NCBI RefSeq assembly: GCF_017302985.1
Contig: NZ_JAFIMU010000017.1
Span: 186,001 to 250,000, forward strand
Direction: 5' to 3'
Source: Corallococcus macrosporus
Lineage (GTDB): Bacteria > Myxococcota > Myxococcia > Myxococcales > Myxococcaceae
Length of the DNA: 64,000 bases
Shown: positions 40,374 through 49,549 of the stretch, piece by piece
How the letters are laid out: the number at the start of each line of letters is the position of its first letter
Position numbering within the stretch: position 1 is the first letter of the stretch
Notes under the pieces: model-generated
Told to the model about the DNA's origin: nothing
The model's database searches: none
Seen by the model: only the letters and a program-made list of their open reading frames with translations
Program-made: the position numbers and the translations under genes

Positions 40374-43300
40374 CTACCAGAACCTCAAGTCGATGTCCGA
40401 CCCTCTCCATTCAAGCTGCTCGAGCAAACGCAGGCTTGCCTCTTCTGCCAGCACTGTCTCCGGGGGAGTTGAACTCCAGGGGAGTTCTCTCCGCGCCCGT
40501 CGGCCCAGCAATTCGAAGAACACCCAACGAAGGAGACGGTGGGTTTCTTCGGGCTCTCCCAACAATGTGAGCCATGCCGACACTTCGGGGTTTTTCTCCA
40601 TGAAGGACTCCCAGGTTGCCGAGTCAGCTGATTCTGGTGCGCGAGCATGTTCCAGCAAGACGAGCCCCGGTCCCTGTTCGAAAGCCACGGGATTCATGAG
40701 GTCGTCTGGAATTCGCGTTCCAGCGAGTGCCGCGCCCGCGACCGCAAGCAGTTTCCTCTTGGGCGTTACGGCGGGTGAACCGAATACATCTCGAATGGCG
40801 GGGAGAGACACCGGAACGGAAAATCCGAGGATGAGCAGCGCGGGCCCTGCCAAGCGGATGTCCGGATGCTTCGCGGCCTTGAGAATCTGCTTCATGTTCA
40901 ATTCGTCGCGCGCCTGCGGGTAATGGCGAAGGTGGCGGAATAGTCCCCAAGCCCCTGCGTAGCGAAGAGGAAACCGTCTTGAATCATTGTTCCCTGGAAG
41001 GGCCTCGTAACTTTCCAGGCACTGCAGGAGGAGTTCTCGCCCCTCAGCCAACTGGCTCCTGGCAAGAATGCGCACCAACTCGCAGCGGACCACGACATCA
41101 GGGATGGCCTCAGGACCCCGCCGCATGAGGTTCATACACTCGGCTACGGTCGCATCCGTTAACCGGGATATCAGCGCGAGCGCGTTGGCAGCCGTTCGCC
41201 CGATGGGCGACGCTCCAAGGTTGAAGCTTGCATCGAGGGCTTCATCCCCTGGGATGGACGTCACCAACGGCAGCAGCCACTTCACACCGTCAGCCCAATC
41301 TCTGATGCCAATCTGGAACGCGCATTCATTCCGGACAACAGCGTTGGGGTCCGCTGCCAACTGGAGGAGTTCAGCCCGCTCCTCCGTGGTCGCGGAGGGA
41401 GCCAATTCTTCGAGCGCGAGGCGCCGCAGGTGTGGGTCCTTGTTCTGGATGTGGCTTCGCAATAGGGAACGAGCCGATGGGACGCCCTGCCTGAAGAGTT
41501 GCATCAGCACGACGAGCTTGGGGGCGAGCGCCAGCGCTTGGATGTGCTCGCTGAGTGAGTCAATGGAAGTGCCCTGATACGCCAGGACCAGGAGGGCGCC
41601 TCCGCCGAACATGCCCGGGTGCTTCTCAGCGAGGTTCCAGAGCAGAGCCTGTTGTTCAAGGCTCACGGCGTCAACGTCGGAGCGGGAGAGGCGCCCAGCA
41701 AGTGCGGAAGTGCACAGACAGGTCACCACGAGTTCCTCGTCGGACAACCCCGGAAGCGTTCCGGCATCACGAGGGCGCCAAGCCTCCGCGAGTGCGACCC
41801 GACGTGTGAAATCCACCTTTGCCCTAAGCGCTGACAGCTTCTGTAGCGCGTCTGTCTCTGGGGAGAGAAACCTGAGTATCTCGACTCCCTTGCCAAGGTG
41901 CTCAAGCGGGCAGTCCTCAAGGTCTCTCAGGAGCAAAGGAAGGAACTCTGGCGCCTTTATCACCAGCATGAGCCGCCACACCGACCTCCTGTCCGCTGGA
42001 TCGCAGGCGTCGTACAAGGTGAGTACTTCTTCAAGGGTCCCTGCGGGACGGTCCTTCAGGTGTCTCGGGTGCAGGGGGCTGGTTCCAGGCCAGGACACGA
42101 CACCGATGGAGGCATTGAAGGCGGGCACGACTTCTCTGCGTCTGGGGTGCACTCGAATCCACTCATACCCCTCGCGGACTCTACGAACGTCGACGGCGGT
42201 CTCCAGCGCGAGCTCGAATGCACGTGGCAGCAGGGCGAGTTCTGTTGCCCGGAGGGCTCCATGGGCCGCTAAGAGCCCTGCATGTTCATCCTGGCGCCGC
42301 GCCGTGGCGCAGAAGGCCCGGGCTCGCGCGAGTGCATCGAGGCAAAGCTCCAGGTACTCCTCGATGGACGAACCGGGCACCTCCAAAGCTCCGCGCAGGA
42401 GCTGGGAGAGTGCGGCCCCGAATGGATCACCACTGCCCGTGCTCGGACTGGTTGCCTGTCGGTGGTACCAGCCTTCATCGCCCAGGGCTGCTCGCGCCGC
42501 CAGGGTGATTTCTTCGTGAAAGTTCCACCCCAGCTTGTCAATCCAGGAGGAAAGCATCTCCCAGGAGCAAACTTCCTGTGCCCTCATCCAGCCGTGACGA
42601 ATGTACCGGGCCATGAGCAGACGCGCGGAGGCAGAATCGCGAAGTGCAGCCTCCTCCGAAGCACTCCACACAGGAGGTTCTGGATACCCACTCGCTGAGG
42701 AATGCCTATCCAGTCTGGCGAGTCGCCGTGAGAGCAAGGCTTCGGGGGCGTTTCCCTGGGCAAGAATGGCAAGACGCCTAAAGGCGTCATGGAAGTTCGC
42801 GTCGTCTGCCTCCTGAACCCAGTGAATCAGGAAGGCATCAAGCGCGCCTTGCAGCTCTGGAGGAATCCGCTGGTCCCTGTTGGTAAGCGCGAAAGAAAGG
42901 ACCAGAGCGGGGCCGTGGCGGCCATCCGCCACCAGACCTTTCATCCAGGCGACGAGTATCTCCGCTGCTCGCTCGGGAGCGTCTTCGAATAGCCCTGTCA
43001 GTCCCTCCACGACTTGTGGGTGTGCCCAGTAGCCGCCGTCTCGCTGAACCACCCAGCCAGCGCGGACCAGGTGCTTGAGTGCGGTCCTGAATTCAATCTG
43101 TGCGAGCTTGGCGGTCCGGAGGCTTTGGAGCACCTGTTCGACATCTGCTTCGGTGAATGTCTTGCGAATGTCGAGCAGGAAGCCCATCAGCAAGCAGGCG
43201 TCTCGCTGTTCGTCGCCCCAACCGCGAGCCTCTGCCGCGACAGTCATGCCCAATGTCTCCATGAGAGATCCATGGAGGAGTGTTTTGAGTTCGGCCTCGG

Positions 43301-44639
43301 TCAGTGACTGTTTGTTGCGAAGCTGAGCACCAAGAATGTGCAGGGAAAAAGGAGCCTGCAGTGTGGCGAGAATCTCTTCCCGGTGCGCGGCAGCGAAGTC
43401 CTCCGCGATGGGGTCCCCTCTGAGCATATGCATGAGGAGTTCCCATCGCTCATGGAGGCCGTAGTTTTCCGGTTGAAGCTCTTGGGCCAGCCTTTGGAGC
43501 GTGCTTGGGATTTTCGACGGATAAGCCTTCTTGAAGATTGACGCCCGGGATGTCATTAGGAGTCGCTTGTCCGAGTTCGCACGGCCCATCAGATAGGGTA
43601 GGTCCTTGGCCCAGAGGTCAGCCTCGAAAGAAGTATTGCTGGTCGCTCCCAGCGGATCCTCCAAGAGGAAGAGAAATCGACCTGGGCGTGAGAGCAGGTC
43701 TCGGAGTTCCGCCGGAGAACGGCAGGAAGCAATCACCTCGAAAGGATCGCTCCTCGTGCGATGCTCATGGGCGAGCATCTCCGCAGTCGTGGACTTTCCC
43801 ACTCCGCGTGGGCCAATCAGTATGAGCGCGGAGTGCTGCTCGAGTTGCTGGATCAGTGCTCCATAGCTGTCCGGTTTGACGAACTTGTCATGAGGCTTCC
43901 GTGGCAACCCGCCGTGCTGCTGGATGACGTCCTTCAGCTCTGCTAGAGGCCACGTCCGGGAAGCCCTGCCCAATAGTCGGTCGCGTACATGGGCTTTGAG
44001 GTTCTGGAGGCACTCGTCAATGTGCCCGAAGGGGACGAAGCCGATCTCGAGAAGTGCTCGACTGATTTTGCCGCGAACCACCTCAGGTACTTGCTGATGG
44101 AGGATGCCGAGTCGTTGGGCGAGTTCGGCTTGCTCTTCACGGGAGTACCTCCGGTCGTTCTGGAGCGTGAAGGGAAGGGCGTCTGCCGTCGGTTTTGCTT
44201 CCAGGTGGTGAATCACATGCTGCGCGAGCGTTGCATCGACCTGGGCGCTAGTAATGAGGACGTAGGACGCCGCTTCATGCTCTCGGAGGTAGTCTATTGG
44301 TCGCTGTCGCGGTGGCGGCCCGCCCTTCCCGGTCCGCCGTGGTGCGCTAGGACTCACGAGGTTCTTGAAATCGTTGGCCAAGAACGGCCGCGATCGGAGC
44401 TTGATCTGGATCTGGAGTTCCCGGCGTCCAGGAAGCGCAATGCGTGAAAGGGCGTCCTCTGGAGGGACGTCGAGCATGGCCTGGATGTCTTCTTCAGAGG
44501 CTGGCTCCACTTCAATACTGTCACACGAACCATGCTCCAGCATGAGCTGAAGGCCCACCCAGATGGTGACTTCAATCTGGTACTCGTAGCCTTGATAAGA
44601 AGGGAGCCCCCCTTGAGCCCGTGCGCGCTGCTCATTCAT
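40374..44639 (-). CDS. STAND NTPase with N-terminal PD-(D/E)XK-like nuclease region (Avs/nSTAND3-type, putative defence)
   Basis: 1421 residues from the ATG at 44639, which has GGAAGG nine bases upstream (a TTG at 44672 is less likely). Residues 1-120 look like a restriction-endonuclease fold: a helix start GYEYQIEVTIWVGLQLML, acidic D40/E43/E45 (DSIEVEP), then ELQIQIK with Q78-x-K80. The NTPase has Walker A GPRGVGKST at 276-284 and a Walker B-like FLFLLEDPLG with E327/D328, as in nSTAND3 proteins. The remaining 900 residues are helical, HEAT/TPR-like repeats, the usual ligand-sensing part of STAND proteins. Antiviral STAND proteins bind a phage protein, oligomerise and activate their effector domain, here a predicted nuclease. 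Lower GC than the flanks suggests transfer. Confidence 0.8.
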   Translation of the reverse strand: MNEQRARAQGGLPSYQGYEYQIEVTIWVGLQLMLEHGSCDSIEVEPASEEDIQAMLDVPPEDALSRIALPGRRELQIQIKLRSRPFLANDFKNLVSPSAPRRTGKGGPPPRQRPIDYLREHEAASYVLITSAQVDATLAQHVIHHLEAKPTADALPFTLQNDRRYSREEQAELAQRLGILHQQVPEVVRGKISRALLEIGFVPFGHIDECLQNLKAHVRDRLLGRASRTWPLAELKDVIQQHGGLPRKPHDKFVKPDSYGALIQQLEQHSALILIGPRGVGKSTTAEMLAHEHRTRSDPFEVIASCRSPAELRDLLSRPGRFLFLLEDPLGATSNTSFEADLWAKDLPYLMGRANSDKRLLMTSRASIFKKAYPSKIPSTLQRLAQELQPENYGLHERWELLMHMLRGDPIAEDFAAAHREEILATLQAPFSLHILGAQLRNKQSLTEAELKTLLHGSLMETLGMTVAAEARGWGDEQRDACLLMGFLLDIRKTFTEADVEQVLQSLRTAKLAQIEFRTALKHLVRAGWVVQRDGGYWAHPQVVEGLTGLFEDAPERAAEILVAWMKGLVADGRHGPALVLSFALTNRDQRIPPELQGALDAFLIHWVQEADDANFHDAFRRLAILAQGNAPEALLSRRLARLDRHSSASGYPEPPVWSASEEAALRDSASARLLMARYIRHGWMRAQEVCSWEMLSSWIDKLGWNFHEEITLAARAALGDEGWYHRQATSPSTGSGDPFGAALSQLLRGALEVPGSSIEEYLELCLDALARARAFCATARRQDEHAGLLAAHGALRATELALLPRAFELALETAVDVRRVREGYEWIRVHPRRREVVPAFNASIGVVSWPGTSPLHPRHLKDRPAGTLEEVLTLYDACDPADRRSVWRLMLVIKAPEFLPLLLRDLEDCPLEHLGKGVEILRFLSPETDALQKLSALRAKVDFTRRVALAEAWRPRDAGTLPGLSDEELVVTCLCTSALAGRLSRSDVDAVSLEQQALLWNLAEKHPGMFGGGALLVLAYQGTSIDSLSEHIQALALAPKLVVLMQLFRQGVPSARSLLRSHIQNKDPHLRRLALEELAPSATTEERAELLQLAADPNAVVRNECAFQIGIRDWADGVKWLLPLVTSIPGDEALDASFNLGASPIGRTAANALALISRLTDATVAECMNLMRRGPEAIPDVVVRCELVRILARSQLAEGRELLLQCLESYEALPGNNDSRRFPLRYAGAWGLFRHLRHYPQARDELNMKQILKAAKHPDIRLAGPALLILGFSVPVSLPAIRDVFGSPAVTPKRKLLAVAGAALAGTRIPDDLMNPVAFEQGPGLVLLEHARAPESADSATWESFMEKNPEVSAWLTLLGEPEETHRLLRWVFFELLGRRARRELPWSSTPPETVLAEEASLRLLEQLEWRGSDIDLRFW

Positions 44640-44766
44640 TTCGGCCTTCCAGGACAAGAACAATTGACTCAACGACTGCGGCGTCCGTCTCCAGCCGATA
44701 GAAAAAATCTCTTTGGTTCTTCAAGTTCTCAAGTAGGGAGGCTCTACGCTTACGCTTCAAGGGCAT
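44632..44766 (-). CDS. Tiny basic protein overlapping the STAND NTPase start
   Basis: 44 residues: a basic start (PLKRKRRASLLENLKNQRDF) and an apolar end (FYRLETDAAVVESIVLVLEG). Its TGA lies inside the start of the STAND gene (8-bp overlap ATGAATGA), the layout of translationally coupled genes. No good ribosome site precedes its ATG at 44766, but a TAAAAT hexamer (44778-44783) could be a -10 box giving a nearly leaderless message. No family recognised. It might be a regulator, a co-factor or only a leader peptide. Confidence 0.4.
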   Translation of the reverse strand: MPLKRKRRASLLENLKNQRDFFYRLETDAAVVESIVLVLEGRNE

Positions 44767-44973
44767 GGTTGGGCTCGATTTTACCTGATCGGACTGCCCC
44801 GTGATGCCCGAAGGCCGGTTCCAGGGATAGCGCATCGTGATCGATTGGCCGGCAATCGTCCGAGTTCGCCTCCTCCCCTAGACGTCTTGTGAAACCCAAG
44901 CTCTGCCAGCGTCTCGCGGTAGTCTCCCGGATCCTGCGCGCCTTGCTCGCAGCCATCCAGGGACCCTGACACG

Positions 44974-45852
44974 ATGCTCCCCTTGCAGCGCTGGTTGTCC
45001 CCGGAAGAGGCCGCCGCCTACTTGCGTCCGTACACGGCCTTCAAGCGTCGCGGTGCCCGCCTGGGCATGGACGTCGACCCCGCGGTCCTCGCGTCCGGCT
45101 TCAACAAGAGTGGCGCCGGGCTCTTCACGGGTGGCCGCGTTCCCTCGCTCAGCCTCGCGAATCACAAGGGCTCCACGTTCATCGACGGTGACCTGTACGT
45201 CGATGGGTGGCTGGAGAACCCAGGAGGCCTTGTCTTCGTCCGCGGCAACCTCATGGCGCAGACGCTCTACACGGAGGGCTACCTCGTCGTCCTCGGGGAG
45301 CTTCGCGTCCGGCAGCTGTTCGGCCAGGACGAGCCGCTTGGCACCTATGTCTTCGGCGACGCCTCCGTCGAGAGCGCGGCCCTGAACCACAACCACCACT
45401 TCGACGTGTGGGGAAAGGCCGAGCTGGGAACCGTCGTTCACGACGAAAAACAGGGCACGCCCTCCGCCCCGAGGTACGAGGACTTTCTCGTCGGCGTCCA
45501 AGTGGGCCTGCGCAACTTCGCGGAGAGGCTTGGCCCTCTCCAAGACGACTGGGTCTCACGCCGCTACACGCCGACGCCCGGAGACATCGATACCGCGCAG
45601 CTCCCGCCTCCCCGGTTGGGTGTCATCCTGGAACTCGAACGATGGCTGGCGACCACGGAGCTTGCCCAGCGGCAACAGCTGGAGGAACTCCGTGCGCACT
45701 GGCTCCCACGGCTGACCGCCGCCGAGGTGCGCCCGGAGGCCCTGCGCATCATCCGCAAGGCCATCAACTCGAAGAAGCTCGTCGCGGAGCGTGACGCCCT
45801 CCTGCGGGTGCTCGGATCCACCTCCGCCGACCCGGAAGCCACCAGGCCCTGA
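44974..45852 (+). CDS. Uncharacterised protein with beta-helix-like middle region
   Basis: 292 residues, no signal peptide. Residues 65-145 have short regular strands (GSTFIDGDLYVDGWLENPGG, LVFVRGNLMAQTLYTEGYLV, VVLGELRVRQLFGQ), the spacing seen in bactofilin-like or polymer-forming beta-helix proteins. The flanks are helical, with a charged C-terminus. Bactofilin relationship is a guess from strand periodicity; no catalytic motif is seen. It is 95 bp upstream of an AlkD-type gene. Confidence 0.55.
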   Translation: MLPLQRWLSPEEAAAYLRPYTAFKRRGARLGMDVDPAVLASGFNKSGAGLFTGGRVPSLSLANHKGSTFIDGDLYVDGWLENPGGLVFVRGNLMAQTLYTEGYLVVLGELRVRQLFGQDEPLGTYVFGDASVESAALNHNHHFDVWGKAELGTVVHDEKQGTPSAPRYEDFLVGVQVGLRNFAERLGPLQDDWVSRRYTPTPGDIDTAQLPPPRLGVILELERWLATTELAQRQQLEELRAHWLPRLTAAEVRPEALRIIRKAINSKKLVAERDALLRVLGSTSADPEATRP

Positions 45853-45947
45853 GCGCTGCGGTGTTGTCTTGCGCTGCTCAGGCGGGCCCTGGACCTGTGC
45901 CCCGGGCATCCGTACAACCCTGGGCCCTCCATTCACGGGATGGGCCC

Positions 45948-46703
45948 ATGCGCGCGACCCCTGCCGTCATCGACGAGCTTCGCAGCACCCTGAAGTCGCG
46001 GAGCAACCCGCGCCTCGCCGAGGCGACACGCCGCTACTTCCCCACGGACATCCGAGCCCTGGGGGTCGGCAACGCGGAGGTCCGGCGAATCGCGGATGCG
46101 CTCGTCAAGCAGCGGGGGCTGTCGCCCGAGGACTGCCTCGCGGTGACCGAGGACCTGCTCGCCCAGGCGACCCACCATGAAGAAGTGCTCCTGGGATTCG
46201 CCATGGTCCGCAAGGCGGTCAGGCGCGCGTTCGACGAATCACTCCTGGACCGCTTCCGGTCCTGGCTGGAGCACACCGTCTGGAACTGGGCCCAGTGCGA
46301 CGACCTGTGTCTGACGGTGATGTACCCGTTCTTCCTTGCCCGGACGCCCGCCATCACCCGGATCCAGCACTGGACCCGCTCCGGCTCCCCCTGGTGCCGG
46401 AGGGCGGCGAACGTCGCGCTCGTGAAGTTCGTGAGCCGCCAGGTTCGCTCATCCCGGTACATGCTGCCCCGCGAGGTCATCCTCGGCAACGCACGCCAAT
46501 TGCTATCGGACCCGGAGCCGTACGTGCAGAAGAGCGTGGGATGGCTGCTGAAGGTGGCGACGGACCACCACCGGGAGGCGGTGGTGGGCTTCATCCAGGA
46601 CAACCTCTCCAGGATGCAGCGGGACACCCTGCGCTATGCCATTGAGCGGCTGGCGCCGGAGCAACGCAAGGCATTGCTGGCGCTGAAGCCCCAGAAGCCC
46701 TGA
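45948..46703 (+). CDS. DNA alkylation repair protein (AlkD-type HEAT-repeat)
   Basis: 251 residues from the ATG at 45948. The fold is all-helical HEAT-like; motifs of the AlkD family are present: EATRRYFPTDIRALGVGNAE, ATHHEEVLLGFAMVRK, NWAQCDDLC and PYVQKSVGWLLKVATDHHRE. AlkD enzymes remove N3- and N7-alkylpurines without base flipping; the key Trp and Asp (WNWAQCDD) are kept. Cytoplasmic. The gene ends 9 bp from the convergent serine hydrolase. Confidence 0.88.
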   Translation: MRATPAVIDELRSTLKSRSNPRLAEATRRYFPTDIRALGVGNAEVRRIADALVKQRGLSPEDCLAVTEDLLAQATHHEEVLLGFAMVRKAVRRAFDESLLDRFRSWLEHTVWNWAQCDDLCLTVMYPFFLARTPAITRIQHWTRSGSPWCRRAANVALVKFVSRQVRSSRYMLPREVILGNARQLLSDPEPYVQKSVGWLLKVATDHHREAVVGFIQDNLSRMQRDTLRYAIERLAPEQRKALLALKPQKP

Positions 46704-46712
46704 GCCAGGGTG

Positions 46713-48284
46713 TCACTTCCCGGTGGGCACGCCGAGCTTCTCGAGGACCTTCACCGCGTTGGCATTCCCCGCGTCCAGTGCGAGTGACTTCTTGTAGCTC
46801 GCGATGGCCGCTTCCTTCTGTCCCAACTGGAGCTGTGCCTCGCCCAGGCTGTCGTAGGCATTCGCATCCGTCGGGAAGAACTTCACGTTCGCTTCGAACA
46901 CCCGCACCGATTCCGCGCCCTTGCCATCCGCCAGCAGCCGGTAGCCGAGCTGGTTCAGGTCCCCCGACTCCAGGCCCTTCATGCCCTCGCGATGCTTCGC
47001 GGTGTACCAGGCGAGCGCGGTGTCGACGCCCTTGAGCCGCATGAGCACATCCACCTGGGCGGACGGCGACACGGGCTCGGGCTTGAACTGGGGCCACGCG
47101 TATTCGGCGGCCACGCTGGCGATGAGGCGGTCGAAGAGCAGGAAGCCGTTGTCGGAGTTGGCCATGACGACCACGCCGCTGCCCGTGTCACTGAAGGCCA
47201 TGAACGCGGCCTGGAAGCCTTCGTCCGAGCCTCCGTGCCAGAAGCGGTCGGTGCCGGGCTCCACCTGGAAGCCCAGCCCGAACCGCTCCGACTGCCGCGT
47301 CAGCATCTGCTTCGTCATCGCTTGCGACAGCACGCGCTGGGACTTCCCCGCCTTCGCGCTGGACACCTCGAGGGCGACCTTCGCGAGGTCGGACGGCGTG
47401 GTCCACAGTCCGGCCGCGGCCATCTCCGGGTACACGTGCCAGCGGCCCGCGACGCTCTTCCCGCTGGCGTACGTGCCGGTCGCCGTCTTGACGGCGAGGG
47501 CCGGAGGCAGGGGCTGCTCGTAGGAGCTGCGGGTCATGCCGAGCGGCTTCAGCACCGTTTCCCGCATGACCTGCGGGAACGGCTTCTGGAGCTGATCCAC
47601 CATCATCAGCTGGACGATGGACGTGCCACCGCCGCTGTAGCGCGTCTTCGTCCCGGGGACGAGGTCGACGCGCACCGGGCCGGTGTTCGCGGGCGTCGCG
47701 CCGTCCAGCACCTGCACCAGCGTGGGGATGGGCGCGTCGACGGCGTACCCGGGGAAGCCATGCACGGTCGTCCCCGCGCTGTGGCTGAGCAGCCGGCGCA
47801 GCGTGACCTTCTGCTCCTTCGTGAAGTCGTTCTCGGGGACCTGCCACGAGCGCAGCCTGTCGTTGATGTTCTCGTCGAGCGACCACTTGCCGGCCTCGGC
47901 GAAGTGCAGCGCCGCCAGGGCCGTCACCGGCTTGCTGATGGAGCCCGCCTGGAACAGCGTCTCCAGGGTGACGGGCTCCAAGCCACCCGCCTCCTTCACG
48001 CCATAGGTCCTGGCCCAGACGACGGCGTGCTTGTCGAAGACGGCGACGCTCAGCCCGGGGATCCGGTACAGCGCCATCCACTGCGGGAGCGTCAGGCTCT
48101 GGGGTTTCTCGCCTTCGATGACGACCGGGGCCAGGCCCGCCTCCACGCGCGCCGCGCGGGCCGCCTGCGCGGGGCTGGCCAACCATTGCGTGGCGGGCTT
48201 CTTCGTCCCCTCCGCCGCGAGGGCCGCACCTCCCTGGCTGAACAGGACGGCCGCGAGCACGAGGCGGGGCAGGGAACGACGCAT
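46713..48284 (-). CDS. Secreted serine hydrolase, class C beta-lactamase fold, with TPR tail
   Basis: 523 residues from the ATG at 48284. A signal peptide (RLVLAAVLFSQGGAALAAE) precedes a beta-lactamase/PBP-type domain: the nucleophile Ser and general base Lys in FQAGSISKPVTALA, then RYSGGGTSIVQ in the place of the Tyr-x-Asn motif, and WHGGSDEGFQAAF in the place of the third box. The C-terminal 60 residues form TPR-like repeats (DANAYDSLGEAQLQLGQKEA). Such proteins are usually esterases or peptidases, not antibiotic-resistance enzymes. Periplasmic or extracellular; substrate unknown. Confidence 0.88.
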   Translation of the reverse strand: MRRSLPRLVLAAVLFSQGGAALAAEGTKKPATQWLASPAQAARAARVEAGLAPVVIEGEKPQSLTLPQWMALYRIPGLSVAVFDKHAVVWARTYGVKEAGGLEPVTLETLFQAGSISKPVTALAALHFAEAGKWSLDENINDRLRSWQVPENDFTKEQKVTLRRLLSHSAGTTVHGFPGYAVDAPIPTLVQVLDGATPANTGPVRVDLVPGTKTRYSGGGTSIVQLMMVDQLQKPFPQVMRETVLKPLGMTRSSYEQPLPPALAVKTATGTYASGKSVAGRWHVYPEMAAAGLWTTPSDLAKVALEVSSAKAGKSQRVLSQAMTKQMLTRQSERFGLGFQVEPGTDRFWHGGSDEGFQAAFMAFSDTGSGVVVMANSDNGFLLFDRLIASVAAEYAWPQFKPEPVSPSAQVDVLMRLKGVDTALAWYTAKHREGMKGLESGDLNQLGYRLLADGKGAESVRVFEANVKFFPTDANAYDSLGEAQLQLGQKEAAIASYKKSLALDAGNANAVKVLEKLGVPTGK

Positions 48285-48370
48285 GGGGGCACCGAAGGAA
48301 AGAGGTGGGACGCGAGGTGTACTCCATTCCCTCCGTTCGATTGCCGGTCCGTAAGCGGATTTGAGCGACA

Positions 48371-49528
48371 ATGACGGACATGGCGGTCCGCGTTGCGTCC
48401 ATCGTGTGTCTCCTCGCTGCCTTGCCCGCCGCCGCCAACGTGGCCGCCTCCACGCGTTCACCGGCGAGCCTCACCCTGTCGTCAGGGACCGCGCGCACCC
48501 ACTCGGAGGTGCTCAGCGAGACGCTGGACTTCGATTGCGCGGAGGCGGAGCAGGAGGCCGTCTGCCGCTTCGAGGCGCGCTACCGGCTGCGCAACGGGAC
48601 CTCCAAGGCGGAGGTCATCGATGCCGCCTTCCTGGGCGTCCGTACGCGCGAGGTCCGCGTGCGATTCGATGAGGCATCCCTGCCGGTGACGGATGCGCAG
48701 GCGGAGGCGGACCCGGTGGGCCCCACGGCACCGGTGGAGCGCTTTGGCTTCACCCTCACGCTTCCGCCCGGGCGGGAGGGGGACCTGGTGGTGCGCGGCC
48801 TGATGCAACTGGAGCAGCGCTTCCTGCCCTCGGGGTACGTGTGGCCCGCGGTGAAGGCGCGGCATGCGCTGCTGTCCCCTGACTCGAGGCGGACCGCGCA
48901 CTGGGACATCGACTACCTGCTGGGGCCCATCCGGACCTGGGCGGGCAACCCCACGCTCCACGTCACGGTGCGTGTCCCTTCCTCGTGGGAGGTGGGGAGC
49001 AGCCCGGACGCCTCCGCGCGCTCGCTGCCGGTGGCCACGGACTGGCGGCTTCGGCCCGAGGGCGGGCAGGTGATCGCGGAGCGGACCCTCACGGCGGAGA
49101 GCGCGCCCGAGTGGCTCAACGTCACGCTGACGAAGCCCAGGCCGGGGTGGACTCCAGGCGGCGTGCAGTTGGGCCTGGGCGCGCGGCTCGGGGACGACTC
49201 CCGCTTCATGGCCCGGCTGGGCTACCAGCTCGCAGCGCCTGAGTCCTTCCTGCATTCGCTCTCGGTGGAGACGGACTTTCGCGAGCAGGTCGTCCTCACG
49301 CCGCTCACGCAGTATGCGACGCCCCAGGTGGCCATCATCCCGAGCCTTGGATTGGGTGTGGGCGTACCGGTGCAGGTGCTCCCCGACGTCAGGCCGGGTC
49401 TGCGGCTCCTCGCGGACCTGCACTTCGGCCCGCTGGGCGCCGCGCTCAGCTGGGACCACTACCCGGCGCTGCGGGAGGACACGGATTCCTTCTCGCGGTT
49501 CAACCTCCTGTTCCAGGTAGGGCTGTAG
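48371..49528 (+). CDS. Exported protein of unknown function, possible outer-membrane barrel end
   Basis: 385 residues. A signal peptide (VRVASIVCLLAALPAAANVA) is followed by an Ig-like part (residues 50-200: RFEARYRLRNGTSKAEVIDA, RFGFTLTLPPGREGDLVVRG). From about 235 alternate polar/apolar strands appear (GVQLGLGARLGDDSRFMARL, HSLSVETDFREQVVLTP, GLRLLADLHFGPLGAALSW), ending in an aromatic-free but apolar FNLLFQVGL, the form of a small beta barrel. No family recognised. It faces the serine hydrolase divergently with an 86-bp gap. Confidence 0.65.
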   Translation: MTDMAVRVASIVCLLAALPAAANVAASTRSPASLTLSSGTARTHSEVLSETLDFDCAEAEQEAVCRFEARYRLRNGTSKAEVIDAAFLGVRTREVRVRFDEASLPVTDAQAEADPVGPTAPVERFGFTLTLPPGREGDLVVRGLMQLEQRFLPSGYVWPAVKARHALLSPDSRRTAHWDIDYLLGPIRTWAGNPTLHVTVRVPSSWEVGSSPDASARSLPVATDWRLRPEGGQVIAERTLTAESAPEWLNVTLTKPRPGWTPGGVQLGLGARLGDDSRFMARLGYQLAAPESFLHSLSVETDFREQVVLTPLTQYATPQVAIIPSLGLGVGVPVQVLPDVRPGLRLLADLHFGPLGAALSWDHYPALREDTDSFSRFNLLFQVGL

Positions 49529-49549
49529 GCCAGACGTGTCTTCGAACAG

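Noticed and set aside
46713..48284. Serine hydrolase considered as an antibiotic-resistance beta-lactamase
   Set aside because: Only the SxxK motif is typical; the second and third motifs differ and a TPR tail is present, which fits esterase/peptidase relatives better.
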